From: Pseudoduganella sp.
GTDB taxonomy: Bacteria > Pseudomonadota > Gammaproteobacteria > Burkholderiales > Burkholderiaceae_D
Reading direction: 5' to 3'
Assembly (NCBI GenBank): GCA_021323265.1
Contig: JAJTCO010000023.1
Coordinates: 1 to 64,000 of the forward strand
DNA: 64,000 nucleotides
The notes below the pieces were generated by a model. It was not told the DNA's origin, made no database searches, and saw only the letters and a program-made list of their open reading frames with translations. Below are positions 47,204 through 58,159 of the stretch, one piece after another; the first letter of the stretch is position 1, and each line of letters starts with the position of its first letter. The translations under genes were made by a program, and so were the position numbers.

Positions 47204-48120
47204 TCATCGACGATCATGCCGAGACCATCCGCCTGCTGAGCGCCATGCTGCGCGACCAGGCGCGGGTGCTGTTCGCCACCAACGGCTTGGCCGGACTGGA
47301 AATCGCGCGCGCCGAACGCCCGCAGCTGATCCTGCTCGACGTGGAAATGAAGAGCATGGACGGTTTCGCGGTCTGTTCCCGCATCATGGCCGACCCCGAC
47401 CTGCGCCACTGCCCGGTGATGTTCGTCACCGCCAGCGCCGGCATCGACAGCGAGGTCGCCTGCCTGGATGCGGGCGCCGTGGACTTCATCAGCAAGCCCC
47501 TGAATGGCGCCGTGGTGCAGGCGCGCGTGCGCACCCACCTGCGCCTGCAGGCGGCGCTGGCCAGCCTGGACACGCTGGCCAGCCGCGATGGCCTGACGGG
47601 CCTGCACAACCGGCGCGCATTCGATGCGCAGTTCGCGCAGGAAGTGGCGCGCCACCGCCGCCAGCGCGCGCCGCTCGGCGTGGCCCTGGTGGACGTCGAC
47701 CACTTCAAGCAGTACAACGACCGCTACGGCCACCAGATGGGGGACGAATGCCTGCGCAGCGTGGCGCATGCACTGGCGCAGTGCAGCCGGCGGCCCGGCG
47801 AGGTGGTGTCGCGCTATGGCGGCGAGGAGTTCGTGGTGCTGCTGCCCAGCACCAATGTCGACGCGGTGCTGCGCTTTGGCCAGTGGATTTGCGCCCACAT
47901 CGAAGCGCTGCAATTGCCGCACGATGTGTCGACAGTGGGGCGCAACGTCACCATCAGCGTCGGTCTGTGCTCCGTCACGCCAGGGCCTGACGACACGCCG
48001 GCGCGGTTGCTGGACGTGGCGGACAAGGCCTTGTACGAAGCCAAGCGTGCCGGACGCAACCGCAGCACGATGGGCGTGGCCGCGCACGGTACGGTCGCCA
48101 CGCTTCCAACGCCGTGCTAA
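47185..48120 (+). CDS. Response regulator-GGDEF diguanylate cyclase
   Basis: REC TILIIDDHAETIRLLSAML...ILLDVEMKSMDGFAVC; GGDEF SRYGGEEFVVLLP; start overlaps the upstream kinase by 19 nt. Confidence 0.9.
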
Positions 48121-48155
48121 CATGGCCGCACCAAAGTCTTTCCTCGTAGCATGCC

Positions 48156-49874
48156 ATGTTTTTCACGACCGGTAATATTGCAATTGATGCCCTGGTGTAC
48201 AGCAGCTGGAGTCCGCAACCGGGCACGGCGCGCACCCTGAGCTTTAGCTTCCTGCAAACCCCGCCGTCCGACGCCAGCGCGGAAGACCGCGACGGTTTCG
48301 CGCCGATGAACAGTACCCAGCGCCAGGCTGTGCGCGACACCCTCAAGCTGTGGTCCGATGTTGCCAACCTGACCTTTGTGGAAACTGCTGCCGGCGGCGC
48401 ACTGCAGTTTGGCACCAACCAGCAAAGCGACAGCAGCGGCTATGCCTACTTGCCGGAAGCGTGGAGCACCGAAGTCCAGATGTACCTGGACAAGGACGCG
48501 CCGTACAACCTGACATATACGCCCGGCAGCTACGGTCCCAGCGTGATGTTGCACGAGACCGGCCACATGCTCGGATTGAAACATCCTGGTAATTACGACA
48601 GCAGCAGCGGCAGCGCCGACGGGCCCTTCCTGCCGGCCGAGCAGGACAATGGCGACTACACGCAAATGTCTTACCAGACGCCCACCATGCACGCCCAGAC
48701 CGGTCGCTATGCGGTCACGCCCATGGTGTACGACATCCAGGCCATCCAGTACCTGTACGGCGCGAACATGGCGCACCGCACGGGCGACGACGTCTACACC
48801 TTTACCGGGGGCATGTCGCCGCGCTGCATCTGGGACGCGGGCGGCAGCGACACCTTCGACTTTTCCAACTGCACGACGCGCGTGACGATCGACCTGCGCC
48901 CGGGCGGCTTCAGCGAAACGGCGCCCGGCTACCGCAATATCGGGTTGGCCTTTGGTGTCGCGGTCGAGAGAGCGATCACCGGCAACTACGGCTCGCAGGT
49001 CTACAGCGGCGCCGCAGGCAGCGCCATTGTCGGCGGCGCCGGCACCGACCACGTCTATGCGGGGGCCGGCAGCGACACAGTCTCGGGCGGCGCCGGCAAC
49101 GATACCGTGGTCTTCGCCAAGACCTTTGCCAGCTACAGCGTGCAGCGCCTGGCCGGCGGCGTCACCGTGACGGGCGAGGGGACCGACAAACTGGACGGCA
49201 TCGAGACCCTGATCTTCAGCGACCGTACGGTGGCGGTGGCCGAATTGCCGCTGATCAGCACCATCCTGGGCACGTCCGGCAGCGACAGCTTCCAGGCCGG
49301 CGCCGGCAGCGAGATCTTCGATGGTGGAGCAGGGCGCGATACCGTGCTGTTGGCGGGTGCCCGTGCGAGCTACACGGTGCAGCAGTCCAATGGCGCCTTG
49401 TTCGTTGCCGACAATGTCGGCAACGGTGGAACCGACCAGTTCATTGGCGTTGAGCTGCTGCGCTTTGGCGACGTGGATGTGTCATTCGAGATCAATGGCG
49501 TTGCCGGCCAGGCGTACCGCCTATACCAGGCCGCGTTCGACAGGGTGCCGGACCTGTCCGGCCTTGGCTACTGGATCCGCGCCTTGGAAGGAGGGGTTTC
49601 GCTGCAAACTGTGGCCAATGACTTCATCCGCAGCCCCGAGTTCAATGCCACCTATGGCGCCGTCGACAACCGCCAGTTTGCTACTCTGCTTTACCAGCAA
49701 GCGCTCAACCGCGAGCCGGACGCTGAGGGACTCAACTGGTGGGTGGCGCGCCTCGACGAGGGGGCGCCGCGCAACGTTGTGTTGACGGGCTTTTCCGAAT
49801 CGGCGGAGAACCAGGCCCAGGTCATTGGCGCCATCCAGGGCGGCATCAGCTTCACTCCATACCTGGCAGGCTGA
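48156..49874 (+). CDS. Serralysin-like M10 metallopeptidase with RTX-type repeats and C-terminal DUF4214 domain
   Basis: Zinc motif VMLHETGHMLGLKHPG, Met-turn YTQMSYQ, Gly/Asp repeats GGAGTDHVYAGAGSDTVSGGAGNDTVVF, DUF4214-like AYRLYQAAFDRVPDLSGLGYWIRALEGG...YQQALNREPDAEGLNWWVARLDEG. Confidence 0.85.
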   Translation: MFFTTGNIAIDALVYSSWSPQPGTARTLSFSFLQTPPSDASAEDRDGFAPMNSTQRQAVRDTLKLWSDVANLTFVETAAGGALQFGTNQQSDSSGYAYLPEAWSTEVQMYLDKDAPYNLTYTPGSYGPSVMLHETGHMLGLKHPGNYDSSSGSADGPFLPAEQDNGDYTQMSYQTPTMHAQTGRYAVTPMVYDIQAIQYLYGANMAHRTGDDVYTFTGGMSPRCIWDAGGSDTFDFSNCTTRVTIDLRPGGFSETAPGYRNIGLAFGVAVERAITGNYGSQVYSGAAGSAIVGGAGTDHVYAGAGSDTVSGGAGNDTVVFAKTFASYSVQRLAGGVTVTGEGTDKLDGIETLIFSDRTVAVAELPLISTILGTSGSDSFQAGAGSEIFDGGAGRDTVLLAGARASYTVQQSNGALFVADNVGNGGTDQFIGVELLRFGDVDVSFEINGVAGQAYRLYQAAFDRVPDLSGLGYWIRALEGGVSLQTVANDFIRSPEFNATYGAVDNRQFATLLYQQALNREPDAEGLNWWVARLDEGAPRNVVLTGFSESAENQAQVIGAIQGGISFTPYLAG

Positions 49875-50844
49875 TACGGTTGCGGCCCATGTGCTTGGCG
49901 CGGTAGAGCGCCGCGTCGGCCGTGGCCACCAGTTGCGCCGGCTGGTGCTCGTGCGAGGCGATCGCCGTGGCGGCGCCGATGCTGACCGTGACGAAATGCC
50001 GCGGCGCGCCCTGGTTGGGCAGGCGCAAGCCCTCCACCCGGCAGCGGATGCGCTCGGCCACGATGGCGGCACCCTTGAGCGACTGGTTGGGCAGGATCAC
50101 CGCGAATTCCTCGCCACCGTAGCGCGCCACCAGGTCGTTGGCCCGCATCTCGCTGGCTACCGCCGTGGCGATGCGCTTCAGGCAGTCGTCGCCGCCGACG
50201 TGGCCATAGGCGTCGTTGTATTGCTTGAAGTTGTCGACGTCGACCATGAGCAGCGACAGCGGCTGCTGCTGGCGCAAGGCGCGTTGCCACTCGGCCAGCA
50301 AGGTCTGGTCGAAGCAGCGCCGGTTGGCCAGGCCGGTCAGCCCGTCGCGCGTGGCCAGCTGCTCGAGCGCGATCTGCGCCTGTTTTTCCTCGGTCAGGTC
50401 GCGCAAGGTTTCCACCACCGCCACCAGGCGGCCATCGCTGTCGTGGATCGGGCTGGCGTCCGCCGCCAGGTAGCGCCGCCCGGCCGTGCGCGGCATTTCG
50501 CACCAGTTTTCCGCGCACAGCTTGTCCTGGGGCGCGCCCGTGCCGCGCGCCTGGCCGTCGTACAGGTCGCGGATCTCGCCGGTGCGGCCGGCAATCACCA
50601 GGTCGGCCAGGGTCGGGCGCGGCACGGCGTAGAAGGCGCACCAGTGTCCGCTGGTGCCCAGCAGTTCTTCGGCGCTGACGCCGGTCAGGCGCTCGCACGC
50701 CCGGTTCCAGATCAGGACCCGGCCCTGGGCGTCGAGGACGAAGGTGGGAATGACCAGCAGCTCCATCAGCTTGAGCGCAAAGCCTTGCGGCTGGTCCGGG
50801 GAGGGAGTTTCCGTCAGATGCTGGATCTTGAGGAGGCTATTCAT
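49852..50844 (-). CDS. PAS-GGDEF diguanylate cyclase
   Basis: PAS (LMELLVIPTFVLDAQGRVLIWNRACERLTGVSAEELLG) and GGDEF RYGGEEFAVILP with RAND I-site; start ATG 50844. Confidence 0.88.
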   Translation of the reverse strand: MNSLLKIQHLTETPSPDQPQGFALKLMELLVIPTFVLDAQGRVLIWNRACERLTGVSAEELLGTSGHWCAFYAVPRPTLADLVIAGRTGEIRDLYDGQARGTGAPQDKLCAENWCEMPRTAGRRYLAADASPIHDSDGRLVAVVETLRDLTEEKQAQIALEQLATRDGLTGLANRRCFDQTLLAEWQRALRQQQPLSLLMVDVDNFKQYNDAYGHVGGDDCLKRIATAVASEMRANDLVARYGGEEFAVILPNQSLKGAAIVAERIRCRVEGLRLPNQGAPRHFVTVSIGAATAIASHEHQPAQLVATADAALYRAKHMGRNRISLPGME

Positions 50845-50926
50845 TTGGCAGCGGCCCTTATTCTTAACTGCGTCTGGAACTTGATTGTGCCGCCGCCGCA
50901 AGCGACAAATGTTGACTAAGCGCAAA

Positions 50927-50956
50927 CCCGTTTCGTTTCGCGAAACGGGATATAAT
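50927..50956 (+). promoter_or_regulatory. Inverted repeat next to a TATAAT -10 element upstream of queE
   Basis: CCCGTTTCG-TTTCG-CGAAACGGG (50927-50949) followed directly by ATATAAT (TATAAT 50951-50956). Confidence 0.5.
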
Positions 50957-50984
50957 GTAGGGTTGCCGACCACTGGAAGTACCC

Positions 50985-51617
50985 GTGACATATAGCATCA
51001 AGGAAATTTTCTACACCCTGCAGGGCGAAGGCGCCCATGCGGGGCGTCCCGCCGTGTTCTGCCGTTTTTCCGGCTGCAATCTGTGGACTGGCCGCGAGCA
51101 GGACCGCGCCAGCGCCGTATGCCAATTCTGCGATACCGACTTCGTGGGCACTGATGGTGAGCGCGGTGGCAAATTTACCACGGCGCAAGCGCTGGCCGCG
51201 GAAATCGACAGCCTGTGGCCGCCTGGCCACGGGCACAAGTACGTGGTGTTTACCGGCGGCGAACCGCTGCTGCAGTTGGACACCCCCCTGATCGAGGCCA
51301 TGCATGCCGTGGGCTTTACCATCGCCATCGAAACCAATGGCACGCTCGACGTGCCGGCGGGTGTGGACTGGGTGTGCGTCAGCCCGAAGATGGGTTCCAC
51401 CCTGGTGATCAGCAAAGGCAATGAGATCAAGGTCGTGATCCCGCAAAAGGACCAGGACCTGGCCGCCTATGAAGGCCTGGATTTCGAGAATTTCTTCGTG
51501 CAGCCGATGGACGGCCCCCTGGCGGCCTTCAATACCACGCTGGCGATCGAAACCTGCAAGCGCAATCCGAAATGGAAACTGAGCCTGCAAACCCATAAAC
51601 TGTTGAATATTCCTTAA
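50985..51617 (+). CDS. queE: 7-carboxy-7-deazaguanine synthase
   Basis: MTYSIKEIFYTLQGEGAHAGRPAVFCRFSGCNLWTGREQDRASAVCQFCDTDFVG; VVFTGGEPLLQLD; IAIETNGTLDVPAGVDWVCVSPK. Confidence 0.93.
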   Translation: MTYSIKEIFYTLQGEGAHAGRPAVFCRFSGCNLWTGREQDRASAVCQFCDTDFVGTDGERGGKFTTAQALAAEIDSLWPPGHGHKYVVFTGGEPLLQLDTPLIEAMHAVGFTIAIETNGTLDVPAGVDWVCVSPKMGSTLVISKGNEIKVVIPQKDQDLAAYEGLDFENFFVQPMDGPLAAFNTTLAIETCKRNPKWKLSLQTHKLLNIP

Positions 51618-51620
51618 GCA

Positions 51621-52524
<904 letters not shown>

Positions 52525-52584
52525 TCGCCGGCCGGGGCCGGGCGTACAATGGCTCGTGACTACCGTGGTGGAGGGCACTCGGGC

Positions 52585-53337
52585 ATGAGCAAGGGTCTGC
52601 ACCTGTTGGGATGCCTGGCGTTTGCGTGCTGGACGGGGTCCGCGCAGGCTTCCGCCAGCGTGACATGTGTCACCGAGGACAACCGGCCGGTCAATTTCGC
52701 GGAAGACGGCAAGGTGACCGGCTTCAGCACGGAGGTGATCGAAGCCGTGCTGCGGGAAATCGGTGCGCAGTGCGAGTTTCGCGTGATGCCCTGGGCGCGC
52801 GCCTACGCCACCGCCTTGCACGAAGAGAACGTGCTGATCTACTCGATGATACGGATGCCTGAGCGCGAACACTTGTTCAAGTGGGTGGGCGTGGTGTCGC
52901 CGCCCGACAGCTCCTACCTGTTCGCCTTGCGGGAGCGCGGCATCCGGCTCAAGAGCCTGCAGGACGCCAAGCGCTACAAGATCGGCACCGTCAACGGCGA
53001 CGCGCGCGAGCAGTACCTGGAAGCGCAGGGCTTCGTCAAAGGCCGCCACCTGCACGGCAATTCCGCACCCAAGACGACCTTCGACAAGCTGAAGCTGGGG
53101 CGCGTCGACCTGTGGGCGATGAGCGATATCGTGGCGCAGGAGATCGTGCGGCACGAGGGCGGCGAGCCGGCCCTGCTGCTGCAGCGCGTCTGGCACCTGG
53201 CCGAGCTGGGCACGGGCGGCAGCTACATGGCATTCGGCTTGCGCACCGACGACCTGCTGGTGGAACGGTTCCGCAAGGGGCTGGAAGCGGTGAAGGCCAA
53301 CGGAACCTTCGCCGCACTGCAGAGAAAGTGGTTCTAG
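52585..53337 (+). CDS. Periplasmic substrate-binding protein (SBP_bac_3 type)
   Basis: Signal peptide; VNFAEDGKVTGFSTEVIEAVLREIGAQCEFRVMPWARAYATALHEENVLIYSMIRMPEREHLFKWVG. Confidence 0.8.
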   Translation: MSKGLHLLGCLAFACWTGSAQASASVTCVTEDNRPVNFAEDGKVTGFSTEVIEAVLREIGAQCEFRVMPWARAYATALHEENVLIYSMIRMPEREHLFKWVGVVSPPDSSYLFALRERGIRLKSLQDAKRYKIGTVNGDAREQYLEAQGFVKGRHLHGNSAPKTTFDKLKLGRVDLWAMSDIVAQEIVRHEGGEPALLLQRVWHLAELGTGGSYMAFGLRTDDLLVERFRKGLEAVKANGTFAALQRKWF

Positions 53338-53365
53338 CGCCTGCGCCGGGATGCTATGCTGGCGT

Positions 53366-54262
53366 ATGGCCAGCGTTGATATAAACGGTATTACGATTAC
53401 CTACGAGTCCAGCGGCGACCCGGCCGGCCCGGCTGTGCTGCTGAACATGGGGCTTGCCCTGCAGCTCATTTCCTGGCCCGGCGAGTTCGTCGACGGCCTG
53501 GTGCAACGCGGCTACCGCGTGGTGCGCTACGACAACCGCGATGCCGGCCTCTCATCCCATTTCGACCACCTCGGCGCCCCCAACCTGTGGCTGGCCTACC
53601 TGCGCCACCTGTTCGGCTGGCGCCAGCGCGCGCCCTATACCTTAAGCGACATGGCCGGCGACGCCATCGGCCTGCTCGACGCCCTGGGCATTCCGGCCGC
53701 GCACATCGTCGGCGTATCGATGGGCGGCATGGTGTCGCAGATCATGGCCGCGCGCTATCCGGCGCGCACCCTGAGCCTGACTTCCATCATGTCCAGCAGC
53801 GGACGGCGCGGCTTGCCTGGCCCGACGCCGGCCGCGCGCCGCATCCTGCTGCGGCGCACCGCGTCGGCCCACCATCGCGCGCGCGTGGTGGAACAGATGG
53901 TCGACACCTTCCGCACCATCGGCAGCCCGGCCTACCCGATGCCCGATGCCTTGCTGCGCCGGATGGCCGGCGAGGCGGTCGCGCGCAACGTCAACGGCGA
54001 CGGCGTGGCGCGCCAGCTGCTGGCCATTGCCGCCTCCGGCGACCGCAGCGCGCTGCTGCACAAGATCCGCTGCCGCGCGCTGGTGATCCACGGCGACGCC
54101 GATCCGCTGCTGCCTTGCGCCTGCGGCATCGACACCGCGCGCCAGATTCCGGGCGCGCGCCTGGAGCTGATCGAAGGCATGGGGCACGACATGCCCCCGG
54201 CCCTTGTTGGCCGTTTGCTAACCTTGCTCGATCAACACCTGCGGGGTAAGATGTCCGGGTGA
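53366..54262 (+). CDS. Alpha/beta-fold hydrolase
   Basis: RVVRYDNRDAGLSSHFD; nucleophile elbow IVGVSMGGMVSQIMA; ALVIHGDADPLLP; IEGMGHDMP. Confidence 0.85.
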   Translation: MASVDINGITITYESSGDPAGPAVLLNMGLALQLISWPGEFVDGLVQRGYRVVRYDNRDAGLSSHFDHLGAPNLWLAYLRHLFGWRQRAPYTLSDMAGDAIGLLDALGIPAAHIVGVSMGGMVSQIMAARYPARTLSLTSIMSSSGRRGLPGPTPAARRILLRRTASAHHRARVVEQMVDTFRTIGSPAYPMPDALLRRMAGEAVARNVNGDGVARQLLAIAASGDRSALLHKIRCRALVIHGDADPLLPCACGIDTARQIPGARLELIEGMGHDMPPALVGRLLTLLDQHLRGKMSG

Positions 54263-55164
54263 AAAATATCGGAATTGCCATCGCCGCACCCGGCGGCTAC
54301 GCCCTCGACGAACCCGCCCTGGCACGCGGCATAGCGCGCCTGGAAGCCGCAGGCTGCATCGTCCACAACTACTATGAGCCGGAGCACAAGTTCCAGCGCT
54401 TCGGCGGCACGGACGCGGGCCGCCTGGCGCAGCTCGACGCCGCCATTGCCGACCCGCTGTGCCAGGTCGTGATGGCGCTGCGGGGCGCCTACGGCGTCAG
54501 CCGCATCCTGCCCAGTATCGACTTCCGCCGCATGGCCGACAGCGGCAAGCTGATTGTCGGCTACAGCGACATCACGGCCATTCATATGGCCCTGTACCAG
54601 GCCACGGGGCGCATCAGCTTTGCCGGCCCCATGATGTGCGACGACTTCATACGCGAAGAACCGGTCGGCTACACGCTGGACCAGTTCTGGCATTGCCTGC
54701 GCGGGCCGGTGCATTGCGTGCGCGGCACGGCTACGGAGAATCCGCTGGTCGATGTGCAGGGCACCCTGTGGGGCGGCAACCTGGCCATGGTCAACCACCT
54801 GCTGGGCACCCCGTTCTGGCCGCGGATCGACGACGGCATCCTGTTCCTGGAAGACATCGGCGAGCACCCGTATCGGGTTGAACGCATGCTACTGCAATTG
54901 CACTACGCCGGCGTGCTGGAGCGCCAGCGCGCCATCGTGCTGGGCGACTTCTCCGGCTACCGGCTCTCGCCCAACGACAATGGCTACGACTTTGACGCCA
55001 TGCTGGCCTTCCTGCGCGAGCGCCTGCCGCTCCCGGTCCTGAGCGGGCTGCCGTTTGGCCACGTGAAGGAACGCTGCACGCTGCCGTTTGGCGCACAGGC
55101 ACACCTGAAATCCGATGCCGAAGGCTTCGACCTGACCGTCAGCGGCTACCCGACGCTCCCATGA
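54259..55164 (+). CDS. ldcA: LD-carboxypeptidase (peptidase S66)
   Basis: VMALRGAYGVSRILPSIDF; LIVGYSDITAIHMALYQATGRISFAGPMM; LWGGNLAMVNHLLGTPF; FLEDIGEHPYRVERMLLQL; LPFGHVKERCTLPFG. Confidence 0.88.
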   Translation: MKNIGIAIAAPGGYALDEPALARGIARLEAAGCIVHNYYEPEHKFQRFGGTDAGRLAQLDAAIADPLCQVVMALRGAYGVSRILPSIDFRRMADSGKLIVGYSDITAIHMALYQATGRISFAGPMMCDDFIREEPVGYTLDQFWHCLRGPVHCVRGTATENPLVDVQGTLWGGNLAMVNHLLGTPFWPRIDDGILFLEDIGEHPYRVERMLLQLHYAGVLERQRAIVLGDFSGYRLSPNDNGYDFDAMLAFLRERLPLPVLSGLPFGHVKERCTLPFGAQAHLKSDAEGFDLTVSGYPTLP

Positions 55165-56432
55165 ACGGCGCGGAGAACTACTACCGCGCTACGGCGCCGG
55201 GCGTGCACCATGCGCCGCTGGCCGGGCGCCAGCATGCGCGCGTCTGCATCGTTGGCGCCGGCTTCGCCGGACTGGCCACGGCCATGTCGCTGATGGAGCA
55301 TGGCGAGCGCGATGTCGTGCTGCTCGAAGCGGAGCGTATCGGCCACGGCGCATCGGGCCGCAACGGCGGCTTCGTCTTCGGCGGCTATTCGCTCGACGAG
55401 GAAGCCTTGCTGGCGGCGGTCGGCGCGGAGCAGGGCAGGCGGCTGTACCAGCTGACCCTGGGCGCCGTCGACCAGATCCGGCGTCGCATCGGCCAGTACG
55501 GCATTGAGTGCGACGCCACCCATGGCGGCATCTACCTGGCGAACTGGTTCGATGATCCGCGTGTGCTGGACGCCCGCGAGAAATTCATGCGCGAGCAGCT
55601 TGGCGTCGAATGGCAACGTGTTTCGCCCGCCGATTTCGCCCAGCGGGCGCGCAGCGAACGCTATTTCGGCGCGCTTTACGAGGAGAATGCCTTCCATTTC
55701 CACCCTTTGAAGTACGCCCAGGGCCTGGGCCGCGCCCTCGCCGCCGGCGGCGTGCGCGTGCATGAGCAGAGCAGGGTGCGCGCCATCGAGGCCGATTCCG
55801 GCGGCGGCTGGCGTGTCGCGAGCGCGGACGGCGAAGTCCACTGCGAGGAAGTGGTGGTGTGCTGCGGCGGCTACATCGAGCGGCTTTACCCGGCGCTGGC
55901 CGGAGCCATCCTGCCGATCGCCACTTACGTCATGGTGACCGAGCCCTTGCAAGACCGATTGCCCCAAGCGCTGGACAGCAAAGCGGCGGTGTACGACACG
56001 CGCTTCGCCTTCGACTACTACCGGCCCTTGCCGGATACCCGCCTGCTGTGGGGCGGCCGCATCTCGATCCGTTCGCGCGGACCGGAGGAGGTGGCCAGCC
56101 TGCTGTACCAGGACATGCTGAAAGTCTACCCTCAACTGGCGGGCACGCAGGTGGAATACGCCTGGAGCGGCTTGATGAGCTACGGCAGGCACAAGATGCC
56201 GCAATTGGGCCGGCTGCCGAACGGCGTCTGGTACGGCATGGGATTCGGTGGCCACGGCGTGGGCCCGACCTCGCTCGCGGGCGACGTGCTGAGCGCCGGC
56301 CTGATGGGCGAGTTGAGCAAGGTCGCGCAGTTCTCCGCCTGGGGCCTGCCCTCGACCGGCGGCCCGGCGGGCCTGCTGGCCGCCCAGCTGACGTACTGGT
56401 ACTACGAACTGCGCGACTGGATGCGCCAGTAG
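55161..56432 (+). CDS. FAD-dependent oxidoreductase (DAO family, PuuB-like)
   Basis: ARVCIVGAGFAGLATAMSLMEHGERDVVLLEAERIGHGASGRNGGFVFGGYS; MGFGGHGVGPTSLAGDVLS. Confidence 0.85.
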   Translation: MNGAENYYRATAPGVHHAPLAGRQHARVCIVGAGFAGLATAMSLMEHGERDVVLLEAERIGHGASGRNGGFVFGGYSLDEEALLAAVGAEQGRRLYQLTLGAVDQIRRRIGQYGIECDATHGGIYLANWFDDPRVLDAREKFMREQLGVEWQRVSPADFAQRARSERYFGALYEENAFHFHPLKYAQGLGRALAAGGVRVHEQSRVRAIEADSGGGWRVASADGEVHCEEVVVCCGGYIERLYPALAGAILPIATYVMVTEPLQDRLPQALDSKAAVYDTRFAFDYYRPLPDTRLLWGGRISIRSRGPEEVASLLYQDMLKVYPQLAGTQVEYAWSGLMSYGRHKMPQLGRLPNGVWYGMGFGGHGVGPTSLAGDVLSAGLMGELSKVAQFSAWGLPSTGGPAGLLAAQLTYWYYELRDWMRQ

Positions 56433-56557
56433 CCGCGCCGGCGGCGTGATGATTTCGACAATTTTCTGGCGGGGCGGCGCTTGCCCTTCCTAGGCGGCGC
56501 ATGTCGCAACGCGGTATAATGCCCGATTCGCTTTCTAACATCTAATTCAGCACCAGA

Positions 56558-58159
56558 ATGCTTTCTACCGCAAATATCACCATGCAGTTCGGCGCCAAGC
56601 CGCTGTTCGAAAACATTTCCGTCAAATTCGGTGACGGTAACCGCTACGGCTTGATCGGCGCGAACGGCTGCGGCAAGTCGACCTTCATGAAGATCCTGGG
56701 CGGCGACCTCGAGCCGTCCGCCGGCAATGTGAGCCTGGACGCCAACGAGCGCCTGGGCAAACTGCGCCAGGACCAGTTCGCGTACGAAGAAATGCGCGTG
56801 CTGGACGTGGTCATGATGGGCCACACCGAGATGTGGGAAGCCATGCAGAAGCGCGACGCCATCTACGCCAACCCCGAAGCCACCGACGACGACTACATGG
56901 AAGCGGCGGAACTGGAAGGCAAGGTCGCCGAGTACGACGGCTACACCGCCGAGGCGCGCGCCGGCGAGCTGCTGATGGGCGCGGGCATCGACATCAGCCT
57001 GCACCAGGGCCCGATGAGCGCCGTGGCGCCGGGCTGGAAACTGCGCGTGCTGCTGGCCCAGGCGCTGTTCTCCAACCCGCACATCCTGCTGCTGGACGAA
57101 CCGACCAACAACCTGGACATCAATACCATCCGCTGGCTGGAAGACACGCTGAACCAGCGCGATTCCACCATGATCATCATTTCCCACGACCGTCACTTCC
57201 TGAACCAGGTGTGCACGCACGTGGCCGACATGGATTACGGCACGCTGAAGATCTACCCGGGCAACTACGACGAATACATGCTGGCGTCGACCCAGGCCCG
57301 TAACCAGCAGCTGGCCAACAACGCCAAGGCCAAGGAAAAGGTCGCCGAACTGCAGGACTTCGTGCGCCGCTTCTCGGCCAACAAGTCCAAGGCCCGCCAG
57401 GCCACTTCGCGCGCCAAGATGATCGACAAGATCAAGATCGAGGACATCAAGCCGTCCTCGCGCGCCTATCCGTTCGTGCGTTTCGACGGCGAGAAGAAGC
57501 TGCACCGCCTGGCAGTCGAAACCCAGGGTATCTCGAAGACCTACGACCGCACGCTGTTCAAGAACGTCGACCTGGCGGTGGAAGCGGGCGAACGCATCGC
57601 CATCATCGGCGCCAACGGCGCCGGCAAGACCACCATGCTGCGCTGCATCGGCGGCAAGGACATCACTGGCCTGGACAGCGATACCGGCCTGGTGAAATGG
57701 GCGGAAAACGCCAACGTCGGCTACATGCCGCAGGACCCGACCGAGGAATTCGCAACGGACCTGAACCTGACCGACTGGATGGGCCAGTGGACCAAGGAAG
57801 GCGACGACGACCAGGCCGTGCGTTCCTCGCTGGGACGCCTGCTGTTCGGCGGCGACGAAGTCAAGAAGTCGGTGCGCGTCCTGTCGGGTGGCGAAAAAGG
57901 CCGTATGATGTACGGTAAGCTGATGCTGGGCCGTCACAATGTCCTGTTGCTGGACGAACCGACCAACCACATGGACATGGAATCGATCGAGTCGCTCAAC
58001 ATCGCCCTGGAAAAGTACGCCGGCACCCTGATCTTCGTGTCGCATGACCGCGAGTTCGTTTCCTCGCTGGCCACCCGCATCATCGAGATCAAGGAAAACG
58101 AAGTCGTGGACTTCCGCGGCGGCTATGAAGAATACCTGAAGAGCCAAGGCATCGAGTAA
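56558..58159 (+). CDS. ABC-F family ATPase (YbiT-like)
   Basis: Two NBDs: [28 protein letters not shown]...[41 protein letters not shown]...[22 protein letters not shown]. Confidence 0.92.
   Translation: MLSTANITMQFGAKPLFENISVKFGDGNRYGLIGANGCGKSTFMKILGGDLEPSAGNVSLDANERLGKLRQDQFAYEEMRVLDVVMMGHTEMWEAMQKRDAIYANPEATDDDYMEAAELEGKVAEYDGYTAEARAGELLMGAGIDISLHQGPMSAVAPGWKLRVLLAQALFSNPHILLLDEPTNNLDINTIRWLEDTLNQRDSTMIIISHDRHFLNQVCTHVADMDYGTLKIYPGNYDEYMLASTQARNQQLANNAKAKEKVAELQDFVRRFSANKSKARQATSRAKMIDKIKIEDIKPSSRAYPFVRFDGEKKLHRLAVETQGISKTYDRTLFKNVDLAVEAGERIAIIGANGAGKTTMLRCIGGKDITGLDSDTGLVKWAENANVGYMPQDPTEEFATDLNLTDWMGQWTKEGDDDQAVRSSLGRLLFGGDEVKKSVRVLSGGEKGRMMYGKLMLGRHNVLLLDEPTNHMDMESIESLNIALEKYAGTLIFVSHDREFVSSLATRIIEIKENEVVDFRGGYEEYLKSQGIE

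Noticed and set aside
48960-49340. Repeated Gly/Asp-rich segments considered as DNA repeats
   Set aside because: Explained as RTX-type protein repeats of the serralysin-like protease rather than a CRISPR or satellite array.
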